Assembly: GCA_937868555.1 (NCBI GenBank)
Contig: CALMNI010000052.1
Location: 1-6,999, forward strand
Reading direction: 5' to 3'
Length of the DNA stretch: 6,999 bases
From: an uncultured bacterium
GTDB lineage: Bacteria; Patescibacteriota; Patescibacteriia; Patescibacteriales; Patescibacteriaceae
This document shows positions 1 to 4,629 of this stretch, in pieces. Made by a program: the position numbers and the translations under genes. The notes under the pieces were generated by a model. That model saw nothing but the letters and a program-made list of their open reading frames with translations, made no database searches and was not told where the DNA came from. Within the stretch, counting starts at the first letter, position 1. Every line of letters starts with the position of its first letter.

Positions 1-2
1 TT

Positions 3-827
3 TGGCTAAAGAATAGTTACAAAAATACGATGATGCTTGGAGAAGATTTTTTTCTTGAACATAAGAAAGAATTATCCGTTTCCATTCGAGCTGAATTTGA
101 AGCTAAGCAAGCAGAAACGAAGCAGCGTAAGGTTGATTGTATTACAAAATATAGTTTACCGAGAAATATAATAGAAATGGCCGAAGCAATTGTGTTTGGC
201 ATTGAGTGGCAGGATGATAGAAAAGAGGAAATTTTTATTTATTTGCATTATAAAGATCTTCTATTGACGGAGGTTTGCCGCCGTTTTCAGTATGAAAAAA
301 ATGATTTGTTAAATTTTAGGATTGCGGAAATTGAAGAGCTATTTAAGGGTGGAGATTTACGCCTTGAAGTTGATAAGCGCCATTCAGCTTACGGATTTTT
401 ATGCTATCAAGGCAAAGTAACAAAATTGGGCGAAGAAGAGGGGAGAGCGGCTTGGGAATTGTATTCCGAGGAGCATTTAAGCGGTGATCATGAATTATTG
501 CGGGGAGCGGTTGCCAGCCGCGCCGAAGAAGGCATGGTTAGAGGCAAAGTGCGCATTGTTTTAGATCCGCATGAATATGGAGATTTTCCGGAAGGTGATA
601 TATTAGTTGCGCCGATGACAACCCCGGAATATATTTTTCTTATGAAACGCGCTGCGGCGGTTATTACCGATACGGGTGGATTAACAAGCCATGCGGCCAT
701 TGTTTCGCGCGAATTAAAAAAACCGTGCTTGGTTGGAACGAAATTAGCAACCAAGATTTTTAAAGACGGAGACTTAGTCGAGGTTGATACGGACAAGGGG
801 ACGGCAGTCTTAGTTAAAGCGTCTTGA
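3..827 (+). CDS. PEP-utilising enzyme, C-terminal part with phosphohistidine swivelling domain (5' partial)
   Basis: This is the C-terminal part of a PEP-synthase/PPDK-like enzyme. In that superfamily a mobile domain carries a phosphohistidine between active sites. The frame stays open to the left edge with no stop, so the ATG at 30 is probably internal. Counting from that ATG, residues 1-155 are a charged, mostly helical middle region. Residues 160-262 form the swivelling domain, with the signature TGGLTSHAAIVSREL; the phospho-accepting His is residue 221 (codon 690-692). The protein stops right after this domain. PEP synthase would continue into a TIM-barrel PEP-binding domain, so the order here resembles rifampin-phosphotransferase-like proteins, where the His domain is last. 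The substrate is unknown because the N-terminal ATP-grasp region would lie outside the window. All six prolines use CCG, and the stop is TGA. The family call is firm; specificity is open. Confidence 0.9.
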   Translation, partial: WLKNSYKNTMMLGEDFFLEHKKELSVSIRAEFEAKQAETKQRKVDCITKYSLPRNIIEMAEAIVFGIEWQDDRKEEIFIYLHYKDLLLTEVCRRFQYEKNDLLNFRIAEIEELFKGGDLRLEVDKRHSAYGFLCYQGKVTKLGEEEGRAAWELYSEEHLSGDHELLRGAVASRAEEGMVRGKVRIVLDPHEYGDFPEGDILVAPMTTPEYIFLMKRAAAVITDTGGLTSHAAIVSRELKKPCLVGTKLATKIFKDGDLVEVDTDKGTAVLVKAS

Positions 828-896
828 CGTCTTTATTTTTATATTGTAAAAATAGAATAATTCATTAACATTTTCATAAAACAAACACAATCGCAG

Positions 897-1340
897 ATGA
901 TTGCAAAAAACGTAGCAATACCAAAAGAGTCCAATGACATGATTGTTCTTTGGACAATAATTACTTCTAGTATTTTTCTTGCCGCTGCCGCTTCTATTTA
1001 TCTGTATTACGATGTTTTTGCCCGTGGCATATTTAGCTATGAAACGATAGTAAATATAAAATTAGTTTTTCAAATAGCGGTTTTTGCAATTTTGTACATG
1101 ATAATAGGAGCAGCCTGTGATGAAAATCCTTATCGTCCTATTATATGCGCAGCCGTAGTTGGTTTTATTGTGGTGCAATTTGTTTTTACCTATACTGCCA
1201 ATCCGTTAGTTATTAAAAGTGCAGCGATAGAGTATGGTATTCAATTGGGAGCATTTTTATTTAGTTTTTATTTGCTTGGTCCAATGAAAAAGCAAAAAAA
1301 TAAAATTTATGAAGCCCAATGGGTACGGGATAATCCTTAA
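897..1340 (+). CDS. Hypothetical four-helix membrane protein
   Basis: A 147-aa protein that I do not recognise. It has a short charged N-terminus (about 14 residues) and then four hydrophobic segments at roughly residues 16-38, 51-73, 80-102 and 113-130, followed by a basic cytosolic-looking tail (KKQKNK) and a short end. No catalytic motif is visible, so a small integral membrane protein of unknown role is all that can be said. The ATG at 897 has no Shine-Dalgarno; the ATG at 939 is an alternative that would remove the polar N-terminus. A possible weak promoter is TTGACG (824-829) with TAAAAA (847-852) at 17-bp spacing, overlapping the end of the upstream gene. Five of six prolines are CCT/CCA, unlike most neighbours. 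A strong terminator follows, so it is probably transcribed alone or with the upstream gene. Confidence 0.7.
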   Translation: MIAKNVAIPKESNDMIVLWTIITSSIFLAAAASIYLYYDVFARGIFSYETIVNIKLVFQIAVFAILYMIIGAACDENPYRPIICAAVVGFIVVQFVFTYTANPLVIKSAAIEYGIQLGAFLFSFYLLGPMKKQKNKIYEAQWVRDNP

Positions 1341-1361
1341 ATTGTTATATGGATTTTTTAC

Positions 1362-1403
1362 ATAGCCTTTTTGAATAATTTTTTCGAAAAGGCTATATTT
1401 TTT
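1362..1403 (+). terminator. Rho-independent terminator after the membrane-protein gene
   Basis: A 14-bp stem pairs 1362-1375 with 1383-1396 (core ATAGCCTTTT / AAAAGGCTAT, then one U-G wobble and three more pairs), with a 7-nt loop. It is followed by a T-run at 1398-1403. It lies 21 nt after the stop codon at 1340 and upstream of the tRNA promoter, so it insulates the tRNA from the upstream unit. Confidence 0.9.
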
Positions 1404-1430
1404 AATTAGTAACGTATTTTTGGCTATTTT

Positions 1431-1459
1431 TTGACAAATCGCGAAAAAAAAGAAATAAT
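1431..1459 (+). promoter_or_regulatory. Sigma-70-type promoter for tRNA-Gln
   Basis: A perfect -35 TTGACA (1431-1436) is followed by a 17-bp spacer and a -10 AATAAT (1454-1459, 5 of 6 matches to TATAAT). Start of transcription is predicted near 1465-1466, leaving a leader of about 30 nt before the mature tRNA. This is the best consensus promoter in the window, as expected for a stable RNA gene. Confidence 0.85.
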
Positions 1460-1466
1460 ATTGAAG

Positions 1467-1484
1467 CCCCGCCTAACGGCGAGG
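1467..1484 (+). other. GC-rich hairpin in the tRNA precursor leader
   Basis: CGCC (1470-1473) pairs with GGCG (1478-1481) around a TAAC loop. After one mismatch, CC (1467-1468) pairs with GG (1483-1484). It falls between the predicted transcription start and the tRNA. It may be a 5' leader structure removed by RNase P, but this role is inference. Confidence 0.45.
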
Positions 1485-1495
1485 AACATTGTTTT

Positions 1496-1566
1496 TCGAG
1501 GATCGTCTAATGGTAGGACTCCAGGTTTTGGTCCTGGCTATCGGGGTTCGAATCCCTGTCCTCGAG
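1496..1566 (+). tRNA. tRNA-Gln (anticodon TTG)
   Basis: A full cloverleaf can be folded. The acceptor stem is 1496-1502 with 1559-1565 (TCGAGGA / TCCTCGA). The D-stem is 1505-1508 with 1516-1519, with GG in its loop. The anticodon stem CCAGG/CCTGG (1521-1525, 1533-1537) encloses the loop TTTTGGT, placing anticodon TTG at 1528-1530. A 4-nt variable region is followed by T-stem CGGGG/CCCTG (1542-1546, 1554-1558) around TTCGAAT. The discriminator is G1566. The U1-A72 first pair is typical of bacterial tRNA-Gln. It reads CAA (and CAG by wobble). The sequence after the discriminator is CAA, so the CCA end is not encoded and must be added by a nucleotidyltransferase. Base 37 is G, where A is more usual. 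Confidence 0.95.
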
Positions 1567-1573
1567 CAAGCTT

Positions 1574-1610
1574 GAAAGAATATATTTTCTTTCTGTTATT
1601 CAGAAAGAAA
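1574..1610 (+). other. Two mutually exclusive hairpins downstream of the tRNA
   Basis: TTTCTTTCTG (1586-1595) and CAGAAAGAAA (1601-1610) form a perfect 10-bp stem with a TTATT loop. The same TTCTTTC core (1587-1593) can instead pair with GAAAGAA (1574-1580), just after the tRNA. No T-run follows on the plus strand, so it is not a standard terminator. It may mark the 3' end or processing site of the tRNA transcript, or be a switch ahead of the next gene. Confidence 0.5.
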
Positions 1611-1660
1611 TAGGGTCTAAGTTATGAAGCACTTACCTTGAGAAAATCTATAAAGGTTTT

Positions 1661-1669
1661 TGGTATAAA
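1661..1669 (+). promoter_or_regulatory. Extended -10 promoter of the repeat-protein/NYN unit
   Basis: TGGTATAAA at 1661-1669 fits the extended -10 form TGnTATAAT. A TTGAGA at 1638-1643 could be a -35 but is spaced 20 bp, which is long. Start of transcription would be near 1676, giving a leader of about 14 nt that contains the GGAG ribosome binding site. Confidence 0.55.
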
Positions 1670-1678
1670 ATCACAGAC

Positions 1679-1682
1679 GGAG
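1679..1682 (+). promoter_or_regulatory. Shine-Dalgarno that fixes the GTG start at 1690
   Basis: GGAG lies 7 nt before GTG 1690 and 22 nt before the next in-frame ATG (1705), so it favours the GTG. No other start codon in the window has a comparable well-placed Shine-Dalgarno. Confidence 0.7.
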
Positions 1683-1689
1683 CTCATAA

Positions 1690-1935
1690 GTGACAAACTA
1701 TTATATGATATTACAACCTCAGTCAATAATTCAAATAGTAGCAGCCGGAGGAGGGGTTACTATTGATCTGAATAAGCAGATACTCCTACCTCAGACTATG
1801 GTTCAGATCGCAGCGGCCGCTGCTCATTCCGGGGCCAAGGTAACATTTCGAGTAGGTACACACATACTTTTGCCTCAAACTATGGTCCAAGTAGCAGCGG
1901 CTGGGCGCGGAAATATCGTTTTTGATATTTCTTAG
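1690..1935 (+). CDS. Small three-repeat protein, partner gene of the NYN nuclease
   Basis: An 81-aa protein of three consecutive units at residues 7-30, 31-58 and 59-81. Each has the pattern IL-x-PQ(S/T)(I/M)(I/V)Q(I/V)xAA, then a Gly-rich turn, then a short strand-like segment (VTIDL, VTFRV, IVFDI). This suggests a compact alpha/beta repeat fold with one helix and one strand per unit. I do not recognise the family and see no catalytic residues, no signal peptide and no membrane segment. The GTG start is chosen over the ATG at 1705 because of the GGAG site at 1679. The stop is 11 nt before the NYN gene, so the two are very likely co-transcribed. All three prolines are CCT. A binding or inhibitory partner for the nuclease is a reasonable guess from position and size only. 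Confidence 0.75.
   Translation: MTNYYMILQPQSIIQIVAAGGGVTIDLNKQILLPQTMVQIAAAAAHSGAKVTFRVGTHILLPQTMVQVAAAGRGNIVFDIS
1708..1932 (+). repeat. Three tandem coding repeats
   Basis: Units span 1708-1779, 1780-1863 and 1864-1932 (72, 84 and 69 nt). Units 2 and 3 also remain similar as DNA: over their first 39 bases I count 9 differences, mostly at third codon positions. Unit 1 is more diverged. The pattern fits internal duplication followed by selection on the protein. Confidence 0.75.
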
Positions 1936-1946
1936 CAGTAAAGTGT

Positions 1947-2681
1947 ATGGATCAAAATTATTATTTCATCGACGGCTCTGCCTTATTAGCCCAAGTACGA
2001 ACGCTCTGGAAAAAAGAACCTCTGTTTAATTGGCGCAGACTTAACCCTTTGGAATTTATCAGGTATTTAGCATATTCTTTGACTGAGTTAGGATCAACTA
2101 GCTATAAAAGAGCAGTATTTTATTTTCCTAGTGGTGAGCGTGATTTAGAAACTTACCTACTTATGCAAGCTAGCATAGTACCAGGGATTGTTCGTGATGT
2201 TCATTTTAAATATTGTGGAGAAAAACTTGACCGATCAGCCTCCTATGAAGCGTGGTTAGAAACTGTGCCTCCTCAATGGAAAGATCGATGTATTAAGAGC
2301 GAGAAAGGCGTTGATATAGAAATGTGTTGTGATGCATTGCGATTAGCATCGCTGGGAAAAATGGATAGACTTTTCCTACTAACAAATGATCGGGATTTTA
2401 TTCCATTATGTAAAACTCTAAAGGATTTTGGAGTCAACGTAAGTTTAATACATCTGTCCAAATTCACTAATCCGAATAAACTTCTCGTAGAAGAATGCGA
2501 TTCCTATGACCTCTTGCCACATAGCTATCTTGAAACTGTTTTTGAAAAACTTGTTACTTTGCCTGAAGCTTCATTAGAACTCCAAACTATGCCTGGCGTT
2601 ACCAATGTATTACCAGGGGAATCTATGGATTCACCCGCGCCGCCAGAAATTGAAATGGTGCCAACTGAAGAGAATATTTAG
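1947..2681 (+). CDS. NYN-domain (LabA/DUF88-like, PIN-fold) putative ribonuclease
   Basis: A 244-aa protein with the marks of the NYN family, metal-dependent PIN-like nucleases thought to act on RNA. The first strand carries YYFIDGSAL with Asp9. A central helix carries EKGVDIEMCCDALRLA (Asp123, Asp129). The strand DRLFLLTNDRDF (Asp148, Asp150) is followed by a typical G-V-N-V-SLIH strand at 162-169. These acidic positions match the expected metal site, so it should be active. Residues 205-244 form a Pro/Glu-rich, probably disordered tail. The start ATG 1947 is 11 nt after the small repeat-protein gene and lacks a clear Shine-Dalgarno, so translation may be coupled. Proline codons are CCT/CCA in 13 of 16 cases, unlike most neighbours. 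It ends before a bidirectional terminator. The family call is strong; target RNA and biological role are unknown. Confidence 0.88.
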   Translation: MDQNYYFIDGSALLAQVRTLWKKEPLFNWRRLNPLEFIRYLAYSLTELGSTSYKRAVFYFPSGERDLETYLLMQASIVPGIVRDVHFKYCGEKLDRSASYEAWLETVPPQWKDRCIKSEKGVDIEMCCDALRLASLGKMDRLFLLTNDRDFIPLCKTLKDFGVNVSLIHLSKFTNPNKLLVEECDSYDLLPHSYLETVFEKLVTLPEASLELQTMPGVTNVLPGESMDSPAPPEIEMVPTEENI

Positions 2682-2689
2682 ATTTTCAG

Positions 2690-2718
2690 TAAAAAATAGA
2701 TTCTATTATCCAATAGAA
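2690..2718 (-). terminator. Weak second terminator for the minus-strand genes
   Basis: TTCTATT (2701-2707) pairs with AATAGAA (2712-2718) around a 4-nt loop. Read on the minus strand it is followed by a T-run (the A-run at 2691-2696 on the plus strand). The stem is short and AT-rich, so it probably acts as a backup to the hairpin at 2727-2766. Confidence 0.4.
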
Positions 2719-2726
2719 GAGAGCAT

Positions 2727-2770
2727 ATAATAAAATACCTCTACGAAATCAGGGGTGTTTTATTATTTTT
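2727..2770. terminator. Bidirectional Rho-independent terminator between convergent genes
   Basis: A 15-bp stem pairs 2727-2741 (ending ATACCTC) with 2752-2766 (starting GGGGTGT), with two G-U wobbles in the plus-strand RNA and a 10-nt loop. T-rich sequence through 2770 follows on the plus strand, and the A-rich left arm gives T-rich sequence on the minus strand. It sits between the NYN gene stop (2681) and the yggT stop (2776) and can serve both. Confidence 0.85.
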
Positions 2771-2775
2771 CCAAA

Positions 2776-3132
2776 TTATTGATTTTCTTGATCCAATTTA
2801 ACGGCGGCTTCAGGGGTTGATACTGTTTTGCTCATCGTAAATATTTTAACAATGCCCCACGCTACAAGAAGATATACTAGCATCGCCAACAATGTTGTCC
2901 ATTCAAAGACATTCCTATCAAGGCGGCTGATCTTAAAAACATTAAGAAAGGGACCGGCAAAAGGATAACTAATGGTATAAATAAAACTGCTAAATCCTGC
3001 GCTTGGATTTGCCGCGAAAAGTTTTAAAACAAAACGAAAAGCCAAAATCGCCTCTAAAAGGCCGAGTATATACCAAACGATTTGCGTACCGCGGTATAAG
3101 GGTTTAGTTGTGGGTGAGCTATATGAGTCCAT
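2776..3132 (-). CDS. yggT: YggT family membrane protein
   Basis: A 118-aa integral membrane protein of the YggT family (also related to chloroplast CCB3). The diagnostic stretch is RFVLKLFAANPSAGF followed by FIYTISYPFAGPF at about residues 33-63. This is the usual 'R-x-x-L-K-L-x-x-x-N-P' and 'Y-x-x-x-x-P-F' pattern. Hydrophobic helices lie at roughly residues 17-40 and 77-98, with a short polar N-terminus and a charged tail of about 18 residues. The family is linked to membrane protein insertion, osmotic tolerance or cell-division-associated roles in other bacteria; its function here is not shown. It lies 93 bp downstream of the metallophosphoesterase gene on the same strand with no terminator between, so read-through is possible. 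It also has its own TATAAT 8 nt before the ATG, and no Shine-Dalgarno. Confidence 0.88.
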   Translation of the reverse strand: MDSYSSPTTKPLYRGTQIVWYILGLLEAILAFRFVLKLFAANPSAGFSSFIYTISYPFAGPFLNVFKISRLDRNVFEWTTLLAMLVYLLVAWGIVKIFTMSKTVSTPEAAVKLDQENQ

Positions 3133-3140
3133 AGAATCGT

Positions 3141-3146
3141 ATTATA
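3141..3146 (-). promoter_or_regulatory. -10 box for yggT, predicted near-leaderless transcript
   Basis: On the minus strand a perfect TATAAT lies 8 nt before the ATG at 3132. Transcription normally begins about 7 nt after the -10, so the message would start within a base or so of the ATG. No good -35 is seen at 16-18 bp. Confidence 0.5.
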
Positions 3147-3225
3147 TGTATTAGGAAGACAGCGTCTCTGTATAGAATACGCAAGGAGACACCTTTCATT
3201 ACAGTCACTACTATTGTATGGAGTT

Positions 3226-4053
3226 TTATTTTGAAAACCGGTATTCAAAAGTAGCTGGATCATTTCCCTTAACATCCACTCTAATTTTTTCCTTATCCAG
3301 GTCGACTATGGTATGGGCTTCGGCGGCAATGCCGTCATTGTTAAAATTTTCTATAAGAGAGGTAATGACAAAATACGGTATACCGTTTTCCACTTTCATT
3401 CTATTCCAATGCTGATGTCCGGAAATAACCGCTTTTACTTTGCCTGACTTTTCTAAGATAGCTTTTACTTCATTTTTATTTTCTAAGAGCGCGTAATGCG
3501 GAGCGGTTTCAAACCAAAAGTTACCCTTCATATTATCTTCCGCCAGCCCGTAATGGACAAAAATAACAACCGGCTTATTGCTAGCTTCAAGATCTTTAGT
3601 GAGCCATTCTAGTTGCTCCGGTAAAATTTCTGCTTTTATATCAAGAAGATTTTCTCTGTGGTTTCCCGTCATGGTGAAACTCAAGCAAACAAAATGATAA
3701 TCTCCCGCATCAAAGCTATAATATAATTTTTCATAGCCCAAAATATTGAGCATGTCTTCATCGGACAAAGTTCTGACATCATGATTTCCTATTAAAGCGT
3801 ACAAAGGACTTTGTAATGTTGAAAATAATTCATGAGTTTTTTTAAAGTATCCAAGATCGATTTCTCTATTATTAACATCTTCGATGAAGTCGCCAAGATT
3901 GATAACGAACTCGGGATGAGTCTCGGTATTCATTTTTTCGATAAATTCTTTGACAAGAGGTTCGGCTAAATAGGTCAGCTTTCGTTGGGCGCCATTGGCA
4001 AAGCCGCTGTCAGCCGGTCCGTTATGAATGTCGTTTATTATGGCAAATCTCAT
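3226..4053 (-). CDS. Calcineurin-like metallophosphoesterase
   Basis: A 275-aa cytoplasmic enzyme with the full set of metallophosphoesterase motifs in order: D-x-H at Asp8/His10 (INDIHNG), GD at Asp55 (NLGDFIED), GNHD at residues 89-92, a His at 167 (FVHYG) and G-H-x-H at His213/His215 (SGHQHW). These bind a two-metal centre that cleaves phosphomono- or diesters. No signal peptide is visible. The length and the compact single domain resemble Icc/CpdA-like or Mn-dependent ADP-ribose phosphoesterases, but the substrate cannot be told from sequence alone. The ATG at 4053 begins directly with the first strand of the domain, which supports the start. It has no Shine-Dalgarno; a -10-like TACTAT lies 7 nt upstream. 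It is divergent from the SRPBCC gene and upstream of yggT on the same strand. Confidence 0.92.
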   Translation of the reverse strand: MRFAIINDIHNGPADSGFANGAQRKLTYLAEPLVKEFIEKMNTETHPEFVINLGDFIEDVNNREIDLGYFKKTHELFSTLQSPLYALIGNHDVRTLSDEDMLNILGYEKLYYSFDAGDYHFVCLSFTMTGNHRENLLDIKAEILPEQLEWLTKDLEASNKPVVIFVHYGLAEDNMKGNFWFETAPHYALLENKNEVKAILEKSGKVKAVISGHQHWNRMKVENGIPYFVITSLIENFNNDGIAAEAHTIVDLDKEKIRVDVKGNDPATFEYRFSK

Positions 4054-4060
4054 ATAGGTG

Positions 4061-4071
4061 ATAGTATTCTA
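4061..4071 (-). promoter_or_regulatory. Candidate -10 boxes for the metallophosphoesterase gene
   Basis: On the minus strand two overlapping options exist: TACTAT (4061-4066), 7 nt before the ATG and so leaderless, and TAGAAT (4066-4071, 5 of 6 matches), which would give a leader of about 5 nt. ATTACA (4083-4088) is a possible -35 for the first at 16-bp spacing. An inverted pair GACTCT (4089-4094) / AGAGTC (4123-4128) lies in the same divergent region and could be an operator, but with low certainty. Confidence 0.4.
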
Positions 4072-4112
4072 TTAGTATACCTTGTAATGACTCTTTGAAC
4101 TATTAACCTCGC

Positions 4113-4142
4113 TTGTTTCATCAGAGTCTTTTTTGCTATAGT
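4113..4142 (+). promoter_or_regulatory. Extended -10 promoter of the SRPBCC gene, predicted leaderless
   Basis: TTGTTT (4113-4118) serves as a partial -35, followed by an 18-bp spacer and TATAGT (4137-4142). The -10 is preceded by TGC, the extended -10 element. Exactly 6 nt separate the -10 from ATG 4149, so the predicted transcription start coincides with the A of the start codon. Confidence 0.6.
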
Positions 4143-4148
4143 TTTTAT

Positions 4149-4595
4149 ATGAAAGATATTACTCTCCACGCTGCTTGGACTATTAAAGCTCCCTTACAGG
4201 AGGTGTTTAATATAATGACCGACTTTGAAAAATGGCCCCAGTATTTTCCGAAAGTTGCGGAATCTATACATATTATACCGCAAGGGGATAATGTATTGAA
4301 TATACAGGCAGCCGTTAAGTCATTTGGTCGAAGTTTTCCCGTAACCATGAAAACTAAAATTCTTCCGAATAGGGGTTTTATTTCGGACAATGAAAGCCCT
4401 CAATTTGGAACTTCGGGGCACGAAGAATTACTTCTGTCTGAATGTCCCGAAGGGACTAGTATTGATTATACGTATCAAGTTGCTATCCATAAACGCTGGT
4501 TACGTATTGTTGCGCGACCCTTGATTGGTTGGTTCTCAATGAAGTACTGGCAAAAAGCGGTTATAGATGAACTAAGAAAGAGATTAGAGCGGTAG
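4149..4595 (+). CDS. SRPBCC (START/polyketide-cyclase-like) domain protein
   Basis: A 148-aa single-domain protein that fits the SRPBCC helix-grip fold, which encloses a hydrophobic ligand pocket. Its N-terminus shows the family pattern: a first strand (ITLHAAWTIKAP), then LQEVFNIMTDFEKWPQYFPKV, the helix pair with a W-P-x-x-x-P turn. Beta-rich sequence follows, and a long C-terminal helix (about residues 123-148, WFSMKYWQKAVIDELRKRLE) closes the fold. COQ10-like, cyclase-like and lipid-binding members share this layout, so the ligand is unknown. The frame extends upstream to a TTG at 4113, but that TTG is in the -35 box and the extension encodes the promoter. ATG 4149 is therefore chosen. 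It starts the plus-strand run, with the APH-like kinase following after 34 nt. Confidence 0.8.
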   Translation: MKDITLHAAWTIKAPLQEVFNIMTDFEKWPQYFPKVAESIHIIPQGDNVLNIQAAVKSFGRSFPVTMKTKILPNRGFISDNESPQFGTSGHEELLLSECPEGTSIDYTYQVAIHKRWLRIVARPLIGWFSMKYWQKAVIDELRKRLER

Positions 4596-4614
4596 GGTGT
4601 ATATAAGCGTTTTG

Positions 4615-4623
4615 TGTTATTCT
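4615..4623 (+). promoter_or_regulatory. Extended -10 element before the APH-like kinase gene
   Basis: TGTTATTCT (4615-4623) has the same layout as the SRPBCC promoter: TG-n, a -10-like hexamer (TATTCT, 4 of 6 matches) and then 6 nt to the ATG at 4630. No Shine-Dalgarno is present. No convincing -35 is seen. An internal leaderless promoter is inferred. Confidence 0.45.
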
Positions 4624-4629
4624 TCCTGT

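Noticed and set aside
488..796. A 102-codon minus-strand open frame inside the PEP-enzyme gene
   Set aside because: It is antisense to a strongly conserved domain (the TSHAA motif region) and has no features of its own. The other antisense frames at 17-202, 2273-2467, 4145-4390 and 6200-6472 were rejected for the same reason.
834..854. TATTTTT / AAAAATA inverted repeat after the PEP-enzyme gene as a terminator
   Set aside because: The stem is 7 bp of almost pure A-T with no following T-run; unlikely to terminate transcription.
1431..1613. A 60-codon plus-strand open frame across the tRNA region
   Set aside because: It starts on the -35 box of the tRNA promoter and runs straight through the tRNA-Gln gene; its protein has no recognisable content.
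1690..1935. Resemblance of the repeat protein to TAL-effector-type repeats (Pro, then IA, then GG)
   Set aside because: The units are 23-28 residues rather than 33-35, lack the conserved TAL residues and contain a strand-like segment. The likeness is superficial.
1540..2775. Duplicated tRNA 3' end (attL/attR) around the NYN cassette
   Set aside because: No second copy of the T-arm/acceptor sequence is visible by eye downstream in the window, and no integrase gene is present.
3162..3192. Inverted pair GCGTCTC / GAGACAC upstream of yggT
   Set aside because: One mismatch and a 17-nt gap in a short region; it could be an operator overlapping the -35 position but chance is equally likely.
3054..3415. 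Open frames at 3054-3275 (minus) and 3218-3415 (plus)
   Set aside because: Both overlap yggT or the metallophosphoesterase in other frames and encode nothing recognisable.
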